64,000 bases of DNA from assembly GCA_013398955.1 (NCBI GenBank), contig VWPU01002084.1:1-64000 (forward strand), in the 5' to 3' direction. Position 1 is the stretch's first letter. Each line of letters starts with the position of its first letter. Positions 12,701-53,400 of the stretch are shown piece by piece. The stretch is from Callaeas wilsoni. Lineage: Eukaryota > Chordata > Aves > Passeriformes > Callaeidae. A program made the position numbers and the translations under genes. A model generated the notes under the pieces. It saw only the letters and a list, made by a program, of their open reading frames with translations. It searched no databases and was not told the DNA's origin.

Positions 12701-15514
12701 ACATTTCCCCCCGTACTCTGAATAAGATGTGGCAGCGGCAGCTTGCACACACGGGGCACCTGAAGGCACCTTCTGCCAGACCTAGACCAAAACTCCGGAA
12801 CGAAGTGAGTGTTCTCATTCTTCCCTGCTGAGTGTCAGCAGAGATACCCTGACACCACGTCAGCAGCACAGACAGGGCACCTGCACACCCACAGCACAGC
12901 GTGAAAGGATGTTCTGTGAGCTTGGTTAAACAGGGATGTACAGATTTACATACCTAGGTTCAACTTTTCATCAGCCACTTGAATATTATGGTCCTTCTTT
13001 TATACTGGTTTCTCAAGTACTGCCTAGGGTTGCTATTGCTTTTTTTAAAGCATTTTGTAGTTTCCACTGCTAGTTCTGAGCAGTCTTTTAGTTTAAAAGT
13101 GAGTTATGAGATGCAAAAGTTGATTAACTTATACAAGGCAACTCTCAACCCAAACCCCAAAACACAGCAGAGGGTACAATATTTAAAACTGCTACATAGG
13201 ACAGCTTGTCCTACAGCATGGTGCAAGTAATTAGCTTTTTTTAAAAACCTCCAGGTTGAACAAGCCTTGAAGAAACATGAGCTGCTTGCTGCAATTATTA
13301 AGAGAGAACAAGATCACAGCAAGAGACTGGTATGTTCTTTGTAGACTATTTGTTACATAATGCAGAGATTTCGCATTGAACTATCTAGAATGCATATTCC
13401 CAGATCATGAAAGTGGCTTTTTGTCTTATGATAACCTTATGCTTTTTGAGTAGCTGTGGTCTCAAAATGCCACATAATCTGTTTGTCTGGGGTCATGGGA
13501 ACTTGAGTATTATTATTATTATTATTATTATTACACGGCACTGTTGCTTTAAAAGGTAAAACAAATTCTAAAACGTGCAAGGAGGAGAAACTTGAGGTTG
13601 TGTTGCAGCTCCCGTGACAGTGCTGACTCCTTAACTCTGTAGTGGCAGAACTTTGCTACATCAGTGGTGACTACAGCTTTAAACCATAACTGCAGTGTAA
13701 AACTGGGGTGTGGAGAAGGTCCTTAGTAAAGGACCCTAATTAGCAATGATTAACAAAGCTTTGCCTGCAGGAGTATCTGCTGGCAGTTTGGTGGTCTGAC
13801 AGCTGCTGCTCTCCCTTTAGCAAGAAATCAAGCAGCGCATCTACCGCCAGAAGTGGGCTCAGAACAAGGTGACAGAGAAGCGGCAGCAGGTGGCCCGGGC
13901 CAGGAAATACTACGAGGACTACAGGGTCCAGCTCCGGGCCAAGCTGATGCGGGCGAGGACACGGGAGGAGAAGGTGAGGACAAGGGCTCTTGCTCTGCAA
14001 GGGTGGAATTCTTTCCTCTCTGGACCCCAGTGCTGCAAGTGAAGTGACCAGAGCACAGAGCCAGGATGAAGTGGTTGATCAGTCAAGGCCACAGATGAAA
14101 TGGTTCCTTCTCTGGAAACATGGATCCAGTGCGGGGCAAACCACTGTGAAACAAGAAAGGATGAGTTACGGGGCTAAGAGGAGAGAAAGGGTGAAGTATC
14201 AGTGTGGAAAAACAGGGCTGGTAACACGAGAAATTGGGGAAATGAGTTTTGAGAAGCAGTAGGATTAAGAAGTTGTTCCTACAGTCCCCATCCAAAGAAA
14301 ACAATCTAAATCTTCAGTTAAGGGAACCGATCAAACAGGCAGCTTTGTTATTCAAAGTTGTGTTTGTTAAACAAAGTGGACTTTGTGACAGATAAGATCT
14401 AATTAGGGCTGGACATCAGAGTGAGCAAAAGGAGAGTTATTACATTCTGCAAGAGCAGATACAGAATTGTCACGTTTCAAAAGAAAAGATTAGAAGTTTA
14501 CTGCATAATCCACTGTTGGGGATTTGAGAACTGTTTGCCTCAAGCTGTGAGCTACAGCTGGTAACTGTTCTTGTGGAGGAATGGAAAGCCTGAGTCCAGG
14601 CTGGATTTCCTGCTGCTGGAAACCTGGATGAAGGTCCTGAAGTCAGACTGAGAGTACAGGGTGGGTTGTAAATCACAGTGCATGTTCAAAGGCTCTGGCT
14701 TGCACAGTTGGGTCATCTGACTAAAATGACATGAAAGATTATTTTATCTATGAAAATTTCAGCTAAATGAGTAATGCAAATCCAGCTCAGCTGTATCTGC
14801 ACCACCATTTCTAGGTACATAATTGTACTTTTTCATGGGCTGTGGCCTATCCTCATGTAAACACCATTCCAGCAGGAGATAAAGCAGCTGAAAAATGTAA
14901 ATGTATACTTACAAGTTCCTGGGAAAGTTTCAGGTTTGCTTTTTTAATTGCTGGCAGATATTTAAAAACTTATTTGAAGAAGGCTTAGAAATTCAGAAGC
15001 AAAGACTGAGGGACCTGAGAGTGTATGCTCAAGAGAAGCGTGATGAGCAACGGAGAGAGCACCAGATTGAGCTAGAGTCCCTGGAGAACTACTACAAAGA
15101 TCAGGTAAAGCTTCATCTGGATCAAGCAGATCATGTTTTTCTACTTAGAAGTCTTTCTTTAATTAGTTCAACTCACACATGTGTTATGTTTAGTTTTCCA
15201 TGCTAGCAGAAGCTATATCTCAAGAATTCCAAGAAATCCAAACCAGAGAGAAAGCACAGGCACAAGTAAGTATTCTTCATTTTGTCCAGTTGCCTTTTCT
15301 TTTTACATGCTGTGGCTAATGTCAGTATTTTCTTTAGATGCTACAGAAAACAAAAAGAGAACTGAGATCAAAGATGGAAAAGGAAATACAGCAACTGCAA
15401 GCAGCAATCATGCACAATGATGATGACACCTTTTTTCAAGAACTAGAAGCCGACAGACTGAGATCCAGGCTTCAGATGGCTTCTTTCCAGTACAGCCAAA
15501 GCCACTTCTTCTAA
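360..15514 (+). CDS. CEP95: CEP95 (CCDC45), centrosomal protein of 95 kDa, 22 coding exons
   Basis: Coding exons: 360-381, 1690-1818, 2787-2894, 3687-3797, 4756-4864, 5295-5404, 6128-6256, 6729-6928, 7344-7413, 8071-8117, 9226-9347, 9651-9783, 9968-10082, 10462-10625, 10901-10993, 11382-11532, 12644-12804, 13255-13329, 13821-13973, 14958-15104, 15194-15265, 15338-15514. They total 2598 nt, or 865 residues plus TAA, against about 821 in human as I recall. Splice phase agrees at every junction. All introns are GT-AG except the one after exon 11 (GC-AG). The start lies in a perfect GCCGCCATGG context; the frame stays open upstream to an ATG at 270, which I did not choose because of context and homology. 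The N-terminal ~125 residues ([10 protein letters not shown] onward) form the predicted calponin-homology-like domain. Residues ~160-500 are acidic and Ser-rich, probably disordered. Residues ~500-860 are charged coiled coil ending SQSHFF. The family localises to centrosomes and spindle poles; its molecular role is poorly defined. Confidence 0.93.
9348..9650 (+). other. CEP95: CEP95 intron 11: GC-AG intron with tandem NAGNAG acceptor
   Basis: Exon 11 must end in phase 2 to join exon 12 (frame [13 protein letters not shown]). The only good donor is AAG|GCAAGT at 9348, a consensus donor with C in place of T. The nearby GT at 9352 gives phase 0, and exon 12 would then hit a stop within about ten codons. 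The acceptor reads TTCAGCAG, so splicing can use the AG at 9649-9650 or at 9652-9653. The two products differ by one serine. Confidence 0.8.
12292..12308 (+). repeat. (GA)n microsatellite
   Basis: A run of GA dinucleotides in CEP95 intron 16, about eight units, followed by GAAAGC. Confidence 0.8.
13508..13533 (+). repeat. (ATT)n microsatellite
   Basis: About eight perfect TAT/ATT trinucleotides in CEP95 intron 18. Its length and purity make length polymorphism likely. Confidence 0.9.
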
Positions 15515-15720
15515 GACTTGGGTAAATGTCACTGCAGTCCTCCCTGGCTAAGATGATCAGAGTCTTTGAGAGCTGCTATAATGGGAAGATGATGTGAGGC
15601 TGTTTTTCTCTCTGAAATATCCGTTCTGTCATTTTGACCTGTCAGGGGTGTAGCTGCTGGGATCTGGGATCCCCACAGCACTTTCACGATCACCAATAAA
15701 GTTTCTGAACTACTTTTTAC
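15515..15720 (+). other. CEP95: CEP95 3' UTR (proximal form)
   Basis: Sequence after the TAA at 15512-15514 up to the probable cleavage site about 15-20 bases past the AATAAA at 15695-15700. The UTR would be about 200 bases. Longer forms using the AATAAA at 15980-15985 or 16163-16168 are possible. Confidence 0.65.
15695..15700 (+). terminator. CEP95: Poly(A) signal AATAAA for CEP95
   Basis: First canonical AATAAA on the + strand after the CEP95 stop codon, 181 bases downstream of it. Confidence 0.7.
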
Positions 15721-17344
15721 CTTCCTAGCAAGGCTGGGATAATGTTGGGCTCTACCCCAAGGAAGCTGGGATAAAGTCAGAGTTCTTTTAGTGAAGTTAT
15801 CCTGGTGGAACAGTTGGATGCTGAGGCTCCTCTGCACCTGGGCTGGGGCTGTTGCTAAGCCAATCTAACACCATTAGCCAGAAATCATGGATTGGAAAGC
15901 TCACAAAGCACAAGAAGATCTTTAAAAGAACATCAGAGGTTCAGGTTTCCTGTGAAAGGCCAAGTTAGAGAATGCCTGCAATAAACCTGACATAAATAAC
16001 TAGGAATTTAAATATATTAAGCAAGGGAAGACTATCCCACTCCTTCTTCAGTTCAATTGTGTTTGCAGTGTTGGTGTTGCTGGCTTGATAAAATATAAAG
16101 GCATATAAAATACTCCTTCTGTGCTCCAACTGCATTGGGAAAAGTAATTTGAAATAGAAAATAATAAAGATTCTTCTAAAGCAGTACAGGATGAGCTTCT
16201 GCAAGAGGTGAAGCCTGGGAAGGAGCTATGGACAGCATTCCTAATCTTCCACAGGGCCACACTCACAAGTGCAGCCTGATTACTCCCTCTTCATGCTGAT
16301 AGAACCAGAATTAAAGGATGATTAAATATTTCATCAGTCAGCTTGTACCTTACTTCAGGTTGTGAGGTCTGCTCCAGGCAGAGCAGGAGCTGACAGCAGG
16401 CACTACACCTACTGTAGCATCTTCAGTGCTATAAACAGTACAGTGCCCAGCAGGAAACCCAGGTTTCACCAGCCAGACACTGTGGAGGTGCCAACACAGA
16501 GGGATGAGGAATTAAACTGAGAACAATTGCATAAAACCAAGCTGGTACTAATGAAGTCCATTACTGATACAGTCTCCTCTGCCTGACAAAAGTGCAGCTC
16601 TTAATTTATCTTGGTAGTAGAAGAATTCTTGCTTAAAATTGCTGTGTGAGAAGTGATATAGGAATACTGGATTTAACTGCACTGTACATACAATATTTAA
16701 AGGTTGCCATGAGGGATGTCTCTGATGGAAATGACAACACACAGAGAATTCACACTCATGCACTGAAAGAAGAGCTAAACGGGAAAAAAAGCCACCAGCA
16801 TCTGAAGGAGCTTGTTTTACAGATTAAACAAACCAGCCAGCTGTTACAGCGTGTGATACTTCCCTGCAAAAATACAGAGCCAAAGAACACACACCAAAAC
16901 CTCTCCACAAAACCAGAAACACAAACCCTGACTTATCCAAACCTTTTCAGGGAGTTGCTGTAAGCCTGGCTAACTTGAAGCCTTTAAGGGACAATATTTA
17001 TCAGCTAAGTTGATGAAATTTAGCAAGTGTTTACCAAATTTGCCTTTATTTCCCTCAAGGAAGATGGTGTAGCTTTGCTGAGTTTTGAGAGGAGACATCT
17101 GTTCACCAATGCTGAGATAAAGTCCTTGCCAAGACATGCCAGTACCTGAGAGCCAGAAGTAACACCTGCTGTGTTTGACTAGAACATTCAGCACACTCTT
17201 CACTGTAGGTAACAGCATGTAGGAAGTCACCAAGTTTTAAGTATTTTCTCCTGAAACAAAGTCAAGTTACTTAAAAATGACATTGTTACATTTTAAAGAT
17301 TTAATTAAGAAAAACTTAAAACTTTTAAAACCATTGATGCTGTG
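15721..17344. other. Gap between the convergent CEP95 and SMURF2 3' ends
   Basis: About 1.6 kb with no coding exon I can support. Plus-strand AATAAA at 15980-15985 and 16163-16168 and minus-strand AATAAA (TTTATT at 17045-17050) could serve as distal poly(A) signals. Long-UTR transcripts of the two genes may therefore approach each other here. The open frames of 70-105 codons in this stretch resemble nothing I recognise. Confidence 0.6.
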
Positions 17345-17364
17345 ACAGTGCAAACAGCATACAA

Positions 17365-17370
17365 TTTATT
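17365..17370 (-). terminator. SMURF2: Distal poly(A) signal candidate for SMURF2
   Basis: Reads AATAAA on the minus strand and is the last canonical signal before about 300 bases without one. The choice over 18628-18633 and 17045-17050 is a judgement. Confidence 0.5.
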
Positions 17371-18627
17371 GCTCAACTTCTGCATGGGTACATACATTAA
17401 GTACTTAAAAACCATTTTATACAGATTTTTTTTTTGTTAAAGCTCATGTAACAGCTGGGTGAAAATACAATGATACCAACGCTAAAACACTCTGTAATAA
17501 ATACACTGGAAATTATAAACTAAGAACTGTCAGTTTGTGGAGGAGTAATTACACTTGTATAAACTAATTACAACTACAGACAAAGCTCTGAGGATGTGTA
17601 GAGCCAGGAACCTACTACATAGTGTAAAGTACAACAAATGGCACCTGTTAACTGTGTGGTGCTGTTTAAAAAGATGCTGCATCGAGCTGGAGGATGGTGC
17701 TGTGAGAGAGGAGCAAAGCTTGAACTTCCATCAATGCAGCCATTTAAACGCACCAGGAGTTCAGCACAGATGTAGTGTTGTAGAACAGGAATTTCAAAAC
17801 AGCTTGTGTGCTCTGGACTTTAGTACAACACAAAAATTTGGTACAAATAAATCAGTTTAGGGAAACTGAAACTATGTGCAAAAAAAAAAAAAATTAGAAT
17901 ACATACTGTACAAAGCACCATTACAAAACTCTTTACACCGAGAAATTAAATCCTCTGAAACTCAACTGTGAACTGTATATTTGAAATCTACAAAAGTCAC
18001 TGTTCATAATTAAACATTCATAATGAAAAGCAACAGCATAAAACCATGATGTGACATCTCTCTAAAACAACTAAAGACTGGATAAAATAAAACCCAGTAA
18101 GAGGGACACATTGAAATAAATATTCACATTAATCATGGGGTGAAAGTCCAAGGTTAAAATGCAATATTAGGCTTAGCACCTTTTTGAGGGGAAAGTAGCT
18201 GACATGTTCTTGAAACAAAATTTTGGAAAGGAATCAACCCTTTACCACTTTCAGATAAACATCTGACTGGGTGATGAGGTGCTTTAGTTAAAGCTCTCAG
18301 TCTTTATGAAGGTAGAAAGGCACTCAAAATACTTGGTATATTCATCCTCATCTGTCAGCTATGGAAAGTTCAATGCAGATTTGTCTAGTTTTGCCTATAA
18401 TATATTAAATTTACAATATCTGTGGCAGTTTAAAAAATTCTCAATGCCATACCAAAATGTTTGGTAGAAAAACAGATGTACTGCTAAGGCTGCTGTGAAA
18501 ATGAATGTAATTATCAGCTGATCTCGGGTCTCCATTCTGTAGAGCTCATCTCCTCCCTCCCCAAAGATGCTTTTATGACAGCAAGGTGACCACAACTATG
18601 CATTCAATCAATCCACCAGCCAGGTTT

Positions 18628-18633
18628 TTTATT
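18628..18633 (-). terminator. SMURF2: Proximal poly(A) signal candidate for SMURF2
   Basis: AATAAA on the minus strand about 2.3 kb below the stop codon. It would produce a shorter 3' UTR isoform. Confidence 0.4.
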
Positions 18634-20904
18634 TGCCATGTTCCGTGACCAAGGAGGCTGCGGCCACAGCCTGAGCGAGTGCTGGGGATAAAAAAAAAGT
18701 TAAAAAAAAGAATCACGGCTCCCTCCTGTGAGCAGCCACAAGAACCTGTCTGTCAAATCCCTGCCACAGAAACTCTCACCACTGAGACCTCGCAGGGGCT
18801 GAGCAGAGGCTTCGGGCAGGTCTGGAGCTGTGGTCCCAGCCAGGGGCAGCGCTTGGAGCGACAAACCCTGGGCAAGAACCTGCTGTGCTCCCCCAGACCT
18901 GCACAGGCACAGGGGCAGCTTCTCTGGTAACAGAGTCGCCTGAAAGCCCTGAACTGGGGAGCCCAACGTGGATGTAAAAGTACCAGCCCTTCAACAGGAG
19001 TGCAAGAGTCCCTTGAAATGAAAATAAAAAGGCTCTGATGTATTTCAAACCTGGCTGTCACAGCAAGGCTCTTGGCTTTCTGTTTACATCCCTAAGTAGC
19101 CTCATCCTGCAGCCAGCCCAGAAAGGGAAGCAAGTCCCTTGGAACAAACCTGCCAGCAACAGCTGTACAAAAAAATAATCAAACCAACATGTGGATTTGG
19201 CTCACCAGATTCTCACCACAATTCTATAAAAGTAGTCCCTTGCCCACTATTCTAACACACAACATCCAGTAGTAGTTTACTCACTGTGGCAGTCAGACTT
19301 GGCAGAGCAAAATTGAGTTCAAGCTCCACAGAACAGACAGAAAATGAGCTGGTTCACTGTGACTTACACTGCAAACATGGAACAGCTGGTTACATCCCAT
19401 CCCTTTAGCATTTTCAATACCTTTGACTTTCTTCTCATTGGCAGTGAAAAAATAGTGCAGATTTGATGATTAATTGTAACCTAAGTTACAAAAACACAAC
19501 ACTGATTGGAAAAAAACCTGCTACTTATTCCAACTATTCTCATGGCTGAGAGGAGAATGGCACCGTCTCTTAAGCAGCCTGATTTATCCACACACCACGA
19601 GCAGATCAGACAGATCTCAACTGAGAATTTCCAAACTAACGTCAAAGTTCAGTTCCCTCTACTGGTAGTGCATTTTATTCCCCTTTGAAGAGATCAACCC
19701 ATGTAATAAATCATATATATACTTACTTCCATCCCTACAATCAATAAATTATGTGCTCTTACAACCTCATTTCCAAAGCACATTACACATATTTCAGTCA
19801 ATACACAATTTTTCCTCAGTTGTAACTTAAACCCATGTGTCATGAGCAGCTGGACAAAGATTACAACATGTTTTACCTGATAAATCTTTAGCATCAACAA
19901 ATATAGAATATGATTTGGCTGCGTTCAAACAAACTTTGGTTGACTGGACAGGATGGGTTCTGGAACAAACTGCTGACAGGCTTCTGCTGGCAAAGCCCAT
20001 CAGTGCTTCAACAGCTGAAAAATGCAGTGTTTCAATTGAAGGTCAAAAGCAACAAAAAATACTCTTGACAGACTTGTTAGAAAAATGCTGTTTAAAAAAA
20101 AAAAAAAATCAAAACATCTACTGTTCATTAAGAAAAGGTTATTCCATGTGTAAACACAAGGACTGTACCAAATACAGTCTGTGTCACTCACTAGAAATTC
20201 TGCTGGAGGAATCTGACAAGTGATATAAATAGGACCCCAAAACGCCATATTCGGAATTCCTGCTTGAAAAATATAAAAAAAGCCCCTGTGGCAACATTTA
20301 CCTGGAATTTACATTGCAGAATATAATGGTTTACTATAAGAAAATGCAGTTAACATGTAAGTGGCTTTCATTAAAAAGATTAATGATTCTTTCAGCCAAT
20401 TTTATGCAAAGTTAGAATAATCCAAAATATTTTTTTTTTCCAAAAATAGCAGGTATAGATGCTGTTCAGTATCATACATTTAAAATAGGCTGAAACGTGA
20501 CTTGTACCGACTGCTGAAGTTGTGTCTTGGTATCTGAGAATAGAAATCAGGTAGGCAAATATAATAGATTACCTCTTACAAAAATAGTAGTAGTCTTTAA
20601 GTATAGAATACTGCTTAACTGTTGAAATGTAGGAAAAGTCAGCATTCTGTATGTTCAAGATATTAGTTTTTAATAGCAGCTGAATGATCCTATGGCAGGA
20701 ACCACAGAACCTATTTTCTTGAAATAAAAAATTTTAAAAATTTAAAAAAAAAAAAATCCAAAAGTTGTCCTTTCCCTCCCAGTGTCCTAGCGTAGAAAAG
20801 GGAAAGTTTCCTGTATTTCAAGCATTTCTTGAGTCTTGGCTGAGGGAAGGAAGGGCTTTCTGGCTGACAGGAGTATAAATAGAGTCTGGGTGAGGCTGGG
20901 AGGG

Positions 20905-50490
<29,586 letters not shown>

Positions 50491-53400
50491 CTGCAAAAAA
50501 CAAAGAAATACAAAATTAAGTTACTGGTTGCCAACTTTAAAAAAAAAATTATTTTACCTATTATTCCAGAAAATCCTGCTTAAAATAAAATGAACATAAA
50601 TAAACTGTTCTCCTTTATCATTTATATTGTCATGTAAATTAATTCCTGAAAGCTGAGCCGGAAGTGTCATCTCTTGGCAATTTAGCTGTAGGCAGATTAC
50701 ACTGGAAGTGAGATGGTCCTGGTTTCCCCAGGCAATAGTTTCACACGCCTTTTTTTTTTCAACCACAACTGTTCTGCCAACTGTGAGTTCACCAGAGAGG
50801 GACCTGGAGCACTCCTGGCTGGCTCACCACAATTAGTGCTGGGACACAAGCAGGGGCTTATGCTCAGTTCTACAGCCCGGCAAAAGCTTCCTTGATCATA
50901 AAAAATAGAACATGAGGCAGCCAAGGCTTTTCTGTTATCCTGCATGCTAATAAATAAAAGATTTTACCTGAAAAGCATTTGGGTGGAGCACACTAACTTC
51001 TAAAGCCAGAGTTTTGATGGTTCCAAAGATATCTTTTATTTGTAGCAGCTGATAATTGTTTCAGGCTTTTTTTGTTTGTTTGTTTAAATTAAAATGCAGG
51101 AACATTTGCATTTGTCAACTAAAAATACCCAGGGGAAAACAATCTCCTATGAGAATAAATTTAAATAAACAAATAGATAAATAAAAGGTCAAAGGGGACA
51201 AATTTCATATAAAGGTGCCAAGGTACACAATGAAGACTTCTCTTCACAAACTGCACCACTGCTCAACTACTACGCTTATCTATCATCACAGGTTTAGTAA
51301 GCAGGAAATATTAGATTCCCCTGTGAAACATTAAAATATTTACTGATAACACAAAAGGATTCTTGGGGATTGAGCAAAAGCATGAATTCCCACAGCTACT
51401 ATTAAAAAAAAGGGGGGGAGGGGGAGTGGGAAGAGTTATTTGATTGGAACCTGATGCTGCAGGAGATTCCTCACTATATGATTCCCTTGGATATTTTTCC
51501 TATGAGATCGCCAATATTTATTACTGCCAGGAAATGCAAAGACACAAAAGTGCATCCAATAATCACATCCCACAGGCACCACCTAAAATCAAACACCATT
51601 GGTCATCCTTTCCCCCCCAGAACACCCTCCTGCTGATCCTGCAAGGCTCCTGGTCCCCAATTTCTGCCTGAATAAAAGCAAGCAGAGGCCATCCATGAGC
51701 ACTCCCATGGAGATCTCCACAGCCAGGACACAGAAGCACCACCCTGGACAGTCTCAAGAATGGAATTCACGTTTTCCCAATTTTTACATGCATAAAGATG
51801 CAGATTTTAACGAAGCTGCTTTCCACAGGAATTCAGCACTGTAAAATCCAGATACAACTGCTCAGGTCTGAGGAGTTTTGGCCCTCCATAAAACACAAGG
51901 AGATGCCTGTCGATGGCTACAGGCAGCCACAGAATAACCCTCTCACGCTGACCTATTCCACAGGAAAGGGACATGTAACTTCCCAGGAAAATTTCAGCAC
52001 AGTAGTTTGATGAAAGGGGCTGCTAGCAACACTGTTACCCTGAAAAAGAAGTGCCTGGTTCCAAGCTGGTAGCTGCTGAGGTTTTTTAAAGATGATAAAA
52101 GTAGTAAATATAATTTCTCTCCATTCAAAGACATACTGGTAGTCCTAAAGCAGAGCTCCATTTAAGGGATTTTCACCCAATAATTTCAATCTAAACAGTC
52201 AACAGTAGTAAAATACTAATAGAGAGCCAAATGTTTCAGGTATTTCTGATACCCAGCATTCAAGTACCTGTAGGAAAGAGACTGTGACATCACTGTCTGC
52301 TCCACAAATGAAATAAAGTTCTTTGGATGCTGTAATAAAAATCCAGTTATCAAAGGCTTCCACATGCCCAACAATTTAAAGTTTACTCCATCCAGAACAC
52401 TGAGAACAACCTAAAAGCATTTGAAAAAAAGAGGTAATAGAAAACTGCAGCTTCTCAAGATTTTATTACACCAAGAATATCCTCAGATGAGTGATAACAC
52501 AACAGACATCATCTGCCCAAGAACTGCAGAAGGTTATTGCTCACCAGCCACCTTTCATCTAGTGGTGAGAAGCTTCAAGTAAAATAGATGCTTATACAGA
52601 TGGCAACTTATTTAAATATCTAAAAAAAGATATAATTATTGTCACAGTTTCACCCATTACAAATAATGGGAAGTGTCAAGTGAAGCCAAAGGCTTTAAAT
52701 CCAACAGTTAAGTCAAAATTCATCTACAGCACAGAAAGCCACACAGCGTGCTCCTGAAACTGTGTAATGTCCAAGACAAAAGAGGTTCAACTATTCTTGT
52801 GAGAGAAATTGTAAGGTTAACTAATTATGGACGTGTCTTTTCAAAAATAAAGCAAGCCTGCCAATGCAATTTAGCTGAAGTCTCATTTTTATAAGATTGG
52901 GCACATGCAGCGCAAAAGGACTAATAACTGCTTCCCCAACAATTAGCCATGAGTGAACAAACTAATATTTTTGGCTCAACTTTTCCCTCTCTAGTAACCA
53001 CATTTAAGGCAAGTCAGACATCAACCCACTCTGGCTTTGTCAGGTTAACAAAACAGGAGAGATGCTGAGAAACCTTCCATTAACAACACCCTCTCTGCCA
53101 GGTATTTCTAGGTGAAAAAGCCCAGGTCCCAGGAGCATCAGCTCAACTCAAAGTGAAACAATCTTCTTCCACACACGGAGCTCTAATCTATTCCAGGACT
53201 TTTTTTGGACAAAAAACTTTTCCCACTGGTGGGAAAAGTACCAGAGTTTATGCTCCACTTTTCTAACAGTTTCAACACTGCATTAAAACCTGTTCTGAAT
53301 ATTCTGATAACCAGCTGATTAATAGTTCCTTGAGAATAAAAGCTAAGGAAGTTTGGTTTCCTACGGATTTATGTTTCATGGTTGACTGCAGGCTGTGGCT

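Larger units (their letters stand above)
10462..15514 (+). other. CEP95: CEP95 exons 14-22: C-terminal coiled-coil region
   Basis: From about residue 490 the protein is rich in Glu, Lys, Arg and Gln with heptad-like hydrophobic spacing, for example [56 protein letters not shown] and [11 protein letters not shown]. Exon 16 (11382-11532) interrupts it with a Pro-, Lys- and Tyr-rich non-helical segment ([16 protein letters not shown]). The final exon encodes [19 protein letters not shown] and the stop. This layout matches the C-terminal coiled coils known for CEP95. Confidence 0.85.
17345..20904 (-). other. SMURF2: Probable SMURF2 3' UTR
   Basis: The A+T-rich sequence below the SMURF2 stop codon runs without coding exons to minus-strand poly(A) signals. 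The most distal good candidate is TTTATT at 17365-17370 (AATAAA on the - strand), giving a UTR of about 3.5 kb. Closer signals at 18628-18633 and 19675-19680 would give about 2.3 and 1.2 kb. Vertebrate SMURF2 mRNAs have long 3' UTRs. The exact end is inferred, because no transcript evidence is available here. Confidence 0.65.
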
